From NCBI GenBank assembly GCA_015069165.1, contig SVJD01000001.1, positions 121,485 through 166,313 of the forward strand: DNA of 44,829 nucleotides, written 5' to 3'. Shown here piece after piece: positions 35,867-43,043 of this stretch; the first letter of the stretch is position 1; each line of letters starts with the position of its first letter. This DNA is from Oscillospiraceae bacterium (GTDB taxonomy: Bacteria > Bacillota > Clostridia > UBA1212 > UBA1255). The notes beneath the pieces are model-generated. The model did not search any database. It was not told the DNA's origin and saw only the letters and a program-made list of their open reading frames with translations. The translations under genes were made by a program, and so were the position numbers.

Positions 35867-37300
35867 TTACGCCTCCGTAATTTCCTTATAAATTTTCAAA
35901 TATTCATCTGCTTGTGTCTTCCATTCGTATTTTGTATTCATTGCATTTTTCACAAGCTTGTTCCATGTTTTCTTATCTTTGTAGCAAGAAACTGCGTATT
36001 CAATAACATTGAGCATATCGTGTGCATTGTAATTTGTAAATGAAAAACCGTTTCCTTCTCCCGTAAATTCATTATACGGAACTACAGTATCTGACAAACC
36101 GCCTGTTTCTCGCACGAGCGGCAATGTTCCGTAAGACATTGCAATCATCTGGCTCAAACCGCAAGGTTCGAAAAGCGACGGCATAAGAAGTATATCAGCA
36201 CCTGCATAAATCTTTGAAGCCAATGCATTATCAAACTGTATGAAAGATGCAATTTTTGAAGGATATGAGTATGCATAATACTCGAAGAAATCCTGATAAT
36301 CATGGTCTCCCGTTCCCAAAACAACAAGTTGTACGTCCAATTTAAGAATATCTTCAATTACACGTGCAACAAGGTCAATACCTTTTTGTTTAACAAGACG
36401 TGTTACCATTGCAACAATCGGAACATCCGGATTAATTTGAAGTCCTGCAATTTGCTGAAGAGCTTCTTTGTTTACTGCCTTATTTTTTAATGTTGAAAGA
36501 CCGTAATTTACAATATTTTTATCGGTTTTAGGGTCATTTTCGCTATAATCAATTCCGTTTGTTATACCAACCAACTTTCCGGATTTCTGACGGAGCAATC
36601 CGTCAAGTCCTTCTCCATAGTATGCCGTCTGAATCTCTTTTGCATACGTCTTACTTACGGTTGTTATTTTGTCAGCAAATACGATACCTGCTTTCATGAA
36701 AGAGATACCGTCATAATATTTGATTTTGTCTTCATTAAAGTACTCACTGCCGATACCGAGAAGGTCTTCCAAAACAGAACGTGAGAATCTGCCTTGATAT
36801 TTAAGATTGTGAATTGTGAAGACAGATTTTGCATTACTGAATTCCAATCTTTTTCTGTAAATTTCAGATAGGTAAAGCGGTACCATACCTGTCTGCCAAT
36901 CATTACAATGGATGACATCCGGAACAAAATCGTCCATAAATTTAACGGATTCCATAACCGCACGGCAGAAATAAGCAAAGCGTTCTCCGTCATCGAAATA
37001 ACCATAGCAACCGTGACGTTTGAAGTAATACTCATTATCTACGAAATAAACAGGTATTCCGTCATAAGTAAGATACTGCAGACCACAGTATTGGTTACGC
37101 CAGCCAACACTAACGCCGTATGTCGCAATCTGTGACATTTTTGATTTGAAGTCATCAGAAACATCTTCATATTTAGGCATAATGATACGCACATCTTCGC
37201 CTTTATCATGAAGTGCTTTAGGTAAAGCAAAAGAAACATCAGCGAGTCCTCCTGTTTTTATAAAAGGAGCTGCTTCAGACGTTACAAATAAAATCTTCAT
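35867..37300 (-). CDS. glgA: Glycogen synthase (ADP-glucose)
   Basis: The 477-residue GT5 enzyme extends alpha-1,4-glucan from ADP-glucose. It begins with MKILFVTSEAAPFIKTGGLA, where KTGGLADV holds the substrate-binding lysine at residue 15. Other family blocks are HNLKYQGRF, MVTRLVKQKGIDLV and the C-terminal LMPSLFEPCGLSQM. GAGAGGA lies before the ATG. It follows glgD by 18 bp. Confidence 0.97.
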   Translation of the reverse strand: MKILFVTSEAAPFIKTGGLADVSFALPKALHDKGEDVRIIMPKYEDVSDDFKSKMSQIATYGVSVGWRNQYCGLQYLTYDGIPVYFVDNEYYFKRHGCYGYFDDGERFAYFCRAVMESVKFMDDFVPDVIHCNDWQTGMVPLYLSEIYRKRLEFSNAKSVFTIHNLKYQGRFSRSVLEDLLGIGSEYFNEDKIKYYDGISFMKAGIVFADKITTVSKTYAKEIQTAYYGEGLDGLLRQKSGKLVGITNGIDYSENDPKTDKNIVNYGLSTLKNKAVNKEALQQIAGLQINPDVPIVAMVTRLVKQKGIDLVARVIEDILKLDVQLVVLGTGDHDYQDFFEYYAYSYPSKIASFIQFDNALASKIYAGADILLMPSLFEPCGLSQMIAMSYGTLPLVRETGGLSDTVVPYNEFTGEGNGFSFTNYNAHDMLNVIEYAVSCYKDKKTWNKLVKNAMNTKYEWKTQADEYLKIYKEITEA

Positions 37301-37318
37301 AGTAATTTCCTCTCTTTT

Positions 37319-38434
37319 TTATTTAAATAAATTTTTCTTTTCTATAACCAAAGGGAATGTTTCATTTCCTTTGAGTTCTGTACCTTCCTCAATATCAACA
37401 TTTTTATCAATGATAACATGAGAAAGTTTAGCACCTTTGTGAATCCTGATATTTTGCAAAATAATGCAGTTTTCAATTTCAACATCATCTTCAATATCAA
37501 CATATCGACCGATAACAGAGTTTTTAACCTTACCTTTTACCACACAGCCGTCTGCAATGAGCGAATTTTCAACACTGCAACCTTTAACATAAAGCGTAGG
37601 CGGCTCATCTTTGATTTTTGTATAAATCGGTCTGTCCGAACGGAATAATTTATCGCTTATTTCAGGTGTAAGCATTTTCATATTACTTCTGTAATACGAA
37701 GAAATGGTATTAATACAAAGAACAACATCATCATACTTGTATGTATTAATATTAATATCTCCCATTTCGTTAAATATAAAACTTATAAAACTCTTTGAGT
37801 TAAGGCTGTGTGTGCTCTTATATATAAGTTCTATCAATTTTTCCTTTTTCATAAGGAAAATTTCCATACAGATATTTGCTTTTTTACTGAATCCTACATT
37901 TTTGCCTACTCCCACAAGTCTGTTTGTCTTTTCGTCTACTTCAAGTGTATAACAATTCAAAAAGTCAGAGTCAGCCTCGTCTGTAGGCTTGTATACAACT
38001 GTCATATCTGCCCCTGAAACTTCGTGAGCTTTAACAACATCAGACAAATCCATATTGCAAACCATGTAAGAAGATGCCAAAATTACATTCTCACTGCTGC
38101 TTCTGTAAATATATTCCATATTGTTCTTCAAAAGTGTGGAGTCATGATTTACGAAATCACACAAACCATGATTAAACACAAACAATCCGTCAATTTTTCT
38201 GTTCAAATCCCAAGCTTTTCCCGTGCCCACATGGTCAGTAAGAGAACGCGAATTACTTGCGGAAAAAATTCCTACATTTTGAATACCGCAGTTAACAATA
38301 TTTGAAAGCATAAAGTCAATTACTCTGTAACGACTTCCTATCGGAATAGAAGCAATAGGTCTGTTCGTTGTAAGACTTCTTATGTCGTTCTCATTTTCGT
38401 CCAAATTTATAATCGCCATATAATCTTTAATCAT
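37319..38434 (-). CDS. glgD: GlgD, non-catalytic partner of ADP-glucose pyrophosphorylase
   Basis: The 371-residue protein is homologous to GlgC (SRYRVIDFMLSNIVNCGIQNVG; left-handed beta-helix repeats near the end such as VENSLIADGCVVKG). It lacks the GGQGSRL nucleotide loop at its N-terminus, where it reads MAIINLDENENDIRSL. In other Firmicutes GlgD has little activity alone and stimulates GlgC in a mixed complex. It follows glgC by 12 bp. Confidence 0.95.
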   Translation of the reverse strand: MIKDYMAIINLDENENDIRSLTTNRPIASIPIGSRYRVIDFMLSNIVNCGIQNVGIFSASNSRSLTDHVGTGKAWDLNRKIDGLFVFNHGLCDFVNHDSTLLKNNMEYIYRSSSENVILASSYMVCNMDLSDVVKAHEVSGADMTVVYKPTDEADSDFLNCYTLEVDEKTNRLVGVGKNVGFSKKANICMEIFLMKKEKLIELIYKSTHSLNSKSFISFIFNEMGDININTYKYDDVVLCINTISSYYRSNMKMLTPEISDKLFRSDRPIYTKIKDEPPTLYVKGCSVENSLIADGCVVKGKVKNSVIGRYVDIEDDVEIENCIILQNIRIHKGAKLSHVIIDKNVDIEEGTELKGNETFPLVIEKKNLFK

Positions 38435-38446
38435 AACGTTTGCCCC

Positions 38447-39592
38447 CTATTCCATTCTGCCTTGTGACTGTATAACTTTGTTAGTTTCAATAACTGCAAC
38501 TTCTTTACCGTTACCGATTGCATTATGAGATTCAATTTTTACATTTTCCAAAATTATACTCTTACTTACCACAACGTTATCCTCAATTACGGAATTTTCC
38601 ATTATTATAGAGTTTTCAATTCTTGTATTTTTACCGACATAAACACCCGGGAAAACGATTGAATTTACCAATTCTCCATGAATTACGCAACCTTCCGTAA
38701 CAATTGAATTTTCAAGTTTTGCGTTAGAACCTATGTATTGCGAAGGTCTTGCCTCAGTAGAAGTATATATTTTCCAATCAGTATCAAAAAGTTTAACATC
38801 ATTGTCTGCACTTAACAAATCCATATGAGCTTCCCAATAACTTTCAACAGTTCCGACATCTTTCCAATAACCGGCAAAGCTGTACGCAACCATTTTTTCA
38901 CCGTTTGCAAGCATTGACGGTATGATGTTTTTACCGAAATCATTGTCAGAATTTTTGTCTTCGGCATCAGCAATCAAATATTTTTTAAGTTTTTCGTAAG
39001 TGAAAATATAAATACCCATAGAAGCCAATGTACTCTTTGGCTGTGCAGGTTTTTCCTCAAAAGACTCGATAACACCGTCTTTATTGGTATTCATAATGCC
39101 GAATCGCGATGCTTCTGAAAGCGGTACATCAATTACAGCAATGGTTGCATCTGCTTTTGTATCGATGTGATATTTAAGCATCTTTCTGTAATCCATTTTA
39201 TAAATGTGGTCACCTGACAAAATCAAAACATACGCCGGATTATATTTTTCCATAAAATCCATATTTTGGTATATAGCATTTGCAGTTCCTTTATACCAAT
39301 CTCCGCCGACTTCTGTCATGTACGGAGGAAGTGTCGCAACACCGCCGTGCACTCTGTCGAAATCCCACGGTGTACCGATTCCTATGTGGGCATTCAGCAC
39401 TTGCGGTTTATACTGAGTAAGTATTCCCACTGTGTCAATACCTGAATTACAGCAATTACTGAGCGCAAAATCTATAATTCTATACTTGCCGCCAAAAGGA
39501 ACCGCAGGCTTTGCCATTTGCTTTGTCATAAGTCCCAATCTGCTGCCCTGCCCTCCGGCAAGTATCATAGCTACCATATTTTTCTTTGCCAC
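38447..39592 (-). CDS. glgC: ADP-glucose pyrophosphorylase (glucose-1-phosphate adenylyltransferase)
   Basis: The enzyme makes ADP-glucose from ATP and glucose-1-phosphate, the committed step of glycogen synthesis. The N-terminal nucleotidyltransferase domain has [20 protein letters not shown] and [38 protein letters not shown] and a beta-helix C-terminus follow. I place the start at GTG 39592, 8 nt after AAGGAG, rather than the in-frame GTG at 39601, which overlaps that ribosome site. It gives 381 residues. Confidence 0.96.
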   Translation of the reverse strand: MAKKNMVAMILAGGQGSRLGLMTKQMAKPAVPFGGKYRIIDFALSNCCNSGIDTVGILTQYKPQVLNAHIGIGTPWDFDRVHGGVATLPPYMTEVGGDWYKGTANAIYQNMDFMEKYNPAYVLILSGDHIYKMDYRKMLKYHIDTKADATIAVIDVPLSEASRFGIMNTNKDGVIESFEEKPAQPKSTLASMGIYIFTYEKLKKYLIADAEDKNSDNDFGKNIIPSMLANGEKMVAYSFAGYWKDVGTVESYWEAHMDLLSADNDVKLFDTDWKIYTSTEARPSQYIGSNAKLENSIVTEGCVIHGELVNSIVFPGVYVGKNTRIENSIIMENSVIEDNVVVSKSIILENVKIESHNAIGNGKEVAVIETNKVIQSQGRME

Positions 39593-39611
39593 GCTTACCA
39601 CTCCTTAATAT

Positions 39612-41537
39612 TTATATTTTTTCGCTGTTTTTCTTCTTGCGAGTTTCAAAAACAGGTTTATACACTACTGCCCCATAACCGGGAAGTTTAAATTTTATAC
39701 TAAACGGCATACCGTTTCTTTCCTCTTTTACCGCATTGCAAACCACATCAAAACCATCTTCTCCTTTTGATGCAAACACCTTACGGTAATTCACTTCGTC
39801 GGGCACTCCTATACTGAATCCCCAATGCTCTACGGGTGTGAAATTGCAAACTACAACAAGATAGTCGTCCGTATCCTTGGAATGTCTGATGTACGACAAT
39901 ACACTATAGTCAGTATCATCTGCATTTATCCATCTGAATCCGGAGTAATCATCGTCAATTTCCCACAACGCTTTATTCTCCAAGTAAAAAGCATTAAGAG
40001 CTTTTACATAATCTTTAACGGATTGATGTTTCGGATAATCAAGCATTTTCCATTCAAGAGCCTCATAATATCTCCATTCCATAAATTGAGCAAATTCATT
40101 TCCCATAAAGGAAAGCTTTTTGCCGGGATGAGTAATCATAAACAAATAGTAAAGTCGAAGTGCGTCGAATTTTGTATCATAATCACCAAACATTTTGTCA
40201 ATTATGGTTTTCTTGCCGTGTACAACTTCATCATGTGACAGCGGCAAAATGAAATTCTCTCTGAAAATATACATCATTGAAAAGTTCATAAGATTATGGT
40301 GCCACTTTCTGTATACGGGATCTATACCCACATATTTAAGCGTATCATTCATCCAACCCATACACCATTTAAACGAAAAACCAAGTCCGCCGTCATGAAC
40401 AGGCTTTGTAACATTAGGCCACGCACTGGAATCTTCTGCAACCATAATAGGATTTTTAACGTTGCTAAAGACAGCAGTATTCAGCTCCTTTAAAAACCAT
40501 ATGCCTTCGAGCTTATCTTTACCACCGAAAACATTTTTTAAATCCGGACGTGAAATATTCTCATAATCTATATATATCATATTGGCAACGGCATCTACCC
40601 TCAAGCCGTCAACATGATATTCTTTCAAGAAATAAACAGCATTGGAAATCAAAAAGCTTCTGACTTCTCCTTTGCCGTAGTCGAAATTTGCGGTACCCCA
40701 CAAGCGATTTTCTCTGTAATCACTGTCGAAAGGCTCATACGCCCAATTTCCGTCGAAATTATACAATCCCGATTCATCTTTACAAAAATGTGCGGGAACC
40801 CAATCGAGAATAACTCCTATACCGCATGAGTGCATTTTATCGACAAAGTAGCGAAAATCATCAGGCGTTCCGTAGCGGCTTGTAATACTGTAATACATAA
40901 GCGTCTGATAGCCCCAAGAACCGTCAAAAGGATGCTCGGAAACAGGCATGATTTCGATATGCGTATAATTCATATCTTTAACGTATTCTGCAAGCTCATC
41001 GGCTATCTGACGGTAATTTAAAAAATACGTGCCGTCGGAATTGGGATAAATTTCCGTTTTCCAAGAGCCTAAATGAAGCTCATAAATATTCATCGGTGTA
41101 TGGAAGTGATCTTTTTTTGCTCTTTTAAGCATCCACGATCTGTCATGCCACTTATAATCGGATTCTGCACAAATAACAGATGCAGTATTAGGGCGTAATT
41201 CGCTGTAAACCGCATACGGGTCAGCCTTTAACACGCGACGCAAATCCTGATGTTCCACAAGATATTTATATTTATCGCCAACTTTTGCCTCAGTTGTAAA
41301 ATATGTCCAGATTCCGTTCTCGTCTTTGTCCATATAACCGGAAAGAGGATCTCTTTTTCCCCAATTGTTAAAATCACTTACAATGCGAATACTGCGTGCA
41401 GACGGAGCCCAAACCGAAAAAAGTATACCTTTTTCGTTATCTTTTGTGTATTCGTGGCTGCCGAAAAACTTATAAGAGTCTACTGATTTACCGTTTTGAA
41501 ATTCAGATATTTTTTTAGTCGAAATATAATTTGACAT
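39612..41537 (-). CDS. glgB: 1,4-alpha-glucan branching enzyme
   Basis: This GH13 enzyme introduces alpha-1,6 branches into glycogen. It has an N-terminal CBM48-like domain (about 25-115, FSVWAPSARSIRIVSDFNNW). The catalytic barrel holds VILDWVPAHF, GLRVDAVANMIY (nucleophile), IMVAEDSSAWP (acid/base) and LPLSHDEVVHGK. The ATG at 41537 with AGGGG at 13-9 nt upstream is chosen over a TTG at 41546 lying on the ribosome site; the product is 641 residues. It is the first gene of the glycogen operon. Confidence 0.96.
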   Translation of the reverse strand: MSNYISTKKISEFQNGKSVDSYKFFGSHEYTKDNEKGILFSVWAPSARSIRIVSDFNNWGKRDPLSGYMDKDENGIWTYFTTEAKVGDKYKYLVEHQDLRRVLKADPYAVYSELRPNTASVICAESDYKWHDRSWMLKRAKKDHFHTPMNIYELHLGSWKTEIYPNSDGTYFLNYRQIADELAEYVKDMNYTHIEIMPVSEHPFDGSWGYQTLMYYSITSRYGTPDDFRYFVDKMHSCGIGVILDWVPAHFCKDESGLYNFDGNWAYEPFDSDYRENRLWGTANFDYGKGEVRSFLISNAVYFLKEYHVDGLRVDAVANMIYIDYENISRPDLKNVFGGKDKLEGIWFLKELNTAVFSNVKNPIMVAEDSSAWPNVTKPVHDGGLGFSFKWCMGWMNDTLKYVGIDPVYRKWHHNLMNFSMMYIFRENFILPLSHDEVVHGKKTIIDKMFGDYDTKFDALRLYYLFMITHPGKKLSFMGNEFAQFMEWRYYEALEWKMLDYPKHQSVKDYVKALNAFYLENKALWEIDDDYSGFRWINADDTDYSVLSYIRHSKDTDDYLVVVCNFTPVEHWGFSIGVPDEVNYRKVFASKGEDGFDVVCNAVKEERNGMPFSIKFKLPGYGAVVYKPVFETRKKKNSEKI

Positions 41538-41624
41538 TTTACTCAACCCCTATCTTTTGCATAATATAGCATTCCATTGTATACGCAATTTTAAACATAA
41601 TTATAATGAAACCATTATTAATAA

Positions 41625-41653
41625 ATTGTAACTTATTGTACCTGCTTTGTCAA
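41625..41653 (-). promoter_or_regulatory. Promoter of the glycogen operon
   Basis: On the minus strand a perfect -35 TTGACA (41653-41648), 17-bp spacer and -10 TACAAT (41630-41625) lie about 90 bp before glgB. Transcription would start near 41618, leaving an AT-rich leader of about 80 nt in which I see no terminator or riboswitch-like fold. Confidence 0.75.
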
Positions 41654-41757
41654 CCGACACAAAAAGCTCCGGACGGTGGCAAGTATTCTTGGGATTCTAA
41701 AATTTTTTGACGTGCGTCTACTTTTAGTGTACCACTTCAAACTCAAAATGGCGGAGC
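41654..41757. other. Spacer between the glycogen promoter and the 52-bp array
   Basis: About 100 bp with no supported gene. It contains AGTGTA (41726-41731) preceded by T, which recurs inverted as TACACTA at 42468-42474 beyond the array. The last dozen bases (AATGGCGGAGC) resemble the end of a repeat unit. Confidence 0.5.
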
Positions 41758-42445
41758 GACATTTTCTGTCCCGTTTTTGATTTCGAGGCGAAAATCCGAA
41801 ATGCCGAGCGACATTTTCTGTCCCGTTTTTGATTTCGAGACGAAAATCCGAAATGGCGAGCTACATTTTCTGTCCCGTTTTTGATTTCGAGACGAAAATC
41901 CGAAATGCCGAGCAACATTTTCTGTCTCGTTTTCGATTTCGAGACGAAAATCCGAAATGGCGAGCTACATTTTCTGTCCCGTTTTCGATTTCGAGACGAA
42001 AATCCGAAATGGCAAGCTACACTTTCTGTCTCGTTTTTGATTTCGAGGCGAAAATCCGAAATGCCGAGCGACACTTTCTGTCCCGTTTTCGATTTCGAGA
42101 CGAAAATCCGAAATGCCGAGCGGCATTTTCTGTCCCGTTTTCGATTTCGAGACGAAAATCCGAAATACCGAGCGGCATTTTCTGTCCCGTTTTCGATTTC
42201 GAGATGAAAATCCGAAATGCCGAGCGACATTTTCTGTCTCGTTTTCGATTTCGAGACGAAAATCCTAAATGCCGAGCGGCATTTTCTGTCCCGTTTTCGA
42301 TTTCAAGACGAAAATCCGAAATGCCGAGCAACATTTTCTGTCCCGTTTTCGATTTCGAGACGAAAATCCGAAATGCCGAGCGGCATTTTCTGTCCCGTTT
42401 TCGATTTCGAGACGAAAATCCTAAATGCCGAGCGACATTTTTATT
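41758..42445. repeat. Tandem array of thirteen 52-bp units
   Basis: Thirteen full units begin every 52 bp from 41758 to 42382, followed by a partial copy at 42434. Units differ at only a few positions (for example TTTTTG or TTTTCG, GAGGCG or GAGACG, ATGCCGAG or ATGGCGAG). Each period can form two hairpins: TTTTCG-N9-CGAAAA inside the unit, and AAATGCC-GAGC-GGCATTT across the junction, perfect where a unit begins GGC. There are no unique spacers, so it is not a CRISPR. The period is not a multiple of three, and the array happens to be open in several frames on both strands; I regard these ORFs as spurious. Confidence 0.93.
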
Positions 42446-42581
42446 CCACCCGAATTTTACACTATCAAAGCTGCGACATAGTAAAAATATTTTTTCGAAA
42501 AAGCTCTTGTGTTATTGCAACACATTTATACAGTCGTTTTTGTGGATAATATACACAAAATATACAAAAAGAGGTATTTCT
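42446..42581. other. Region upstream of the Xre regulator
   Basis: This AT-rich stretch holds short dyads (TTTTTCGAAAAA; GTGTT-N4-CAACAC) and two near-identical AATATACA motifs just before the ribosome site. I find no promoter with good -35 and -10 elements at the right spacing; GATAAT near 42546 is the best -10 candidate. Confidence 0.4.
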
Positions 42582-42905
42582 ATGAGCAAACGCGTAAAAT
42601 TGGTGAAAAATAATATATGCGGTAAATGGATAAGACATGTGAGAAAAGGTCTTTATGATAAGCAACATCCCAAAATGACACAAGAAGAACTTAGCGCAAA
42701 GCTTCAAGTACTTGGTTTGAAAATTGACAGAACAGCATTAAGTCGTATAGAAAGCGGTGCGAGAATTTTGTCGGATATTGAAGTTGCCTGTTTTGCTTCC
42801 GCTCTTAATGTTCCGCTGGATTTTCTTTTCTTCGGCGTTGACGGAACACTTCCGGAAATTACCGAGTTTGTTTCTTTGGTTGCCGAGGAAGAAGCGAGAA
42901 TTTAA
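42582..42905 (+). CDS. Xre-family helix-turn-helix regulator
   Basis: The 107-residue protein has a single helix-turn-helix domain of the Xre/Cro type (about residues 28-84: MTQEELSAKLQVLG, then IDRTALSRIESGARILSDIE and ALNVPLDFLFFG) with a short acidic tail. GAGG precedes the ATG at 42582. The frame is open far upstream through the repeat array, but only because the array lacks stops; the family fold and ribosome site fix this start. It is flanked by the array and a convergent surface-protein gene. Targets are unknown; autoregulation is plausible for such small proteins. Confidence 0.88.
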   Translation: MSKRVKLVKNNICGKWIRHVRKGLYDKQHPKMTQEELSAKLQVLGLKIDRTALSRIESGARILSDIEVACFASALNVPLDFLFFGVDGTLPEITEFVSLVAEEEARI

Positions 42906-42976
42906 GCAAAGCATTTATTATTATTCAAAATCTTAAGATCTATTTTTCACTACCCCGGCAAAGGCATAAAAGATAT

Positions 42977-43024
42977 CAAAAAAACACTAAGCCCCTCATA
43001 CTTTAAAGTAGAGGAGCTTAGTGT
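42977..43024 (-). terminator. Intrinsic terminator of the leucine-rich-repeat gene
   Basis: ACACTAAGC and CCTC (42984-42997) pair with GAGG and GCTTAGTGT (ending 43024) with one mismatch, followed on the minus strand by seven T. It lies 20 bp past the stop. It may also stop transcription from the Xre gene, although the T-run on that side is weak. Confidence 0.85.
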
Positions 43025-43043
43025 CTGTATTAAATATAAAATT

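Noticed and set aside
41758-42445. CRISPR array
   Set aside because: The whole 52-bp period repeats with no unique spacers, and there are no cas genes.
41724-42549. Several repeat-encoded proteins on both strands of the array
   Set aside because: They are frame-shifted readings of the same 52-bp unit, with no ribosome sites or recognisable domain.
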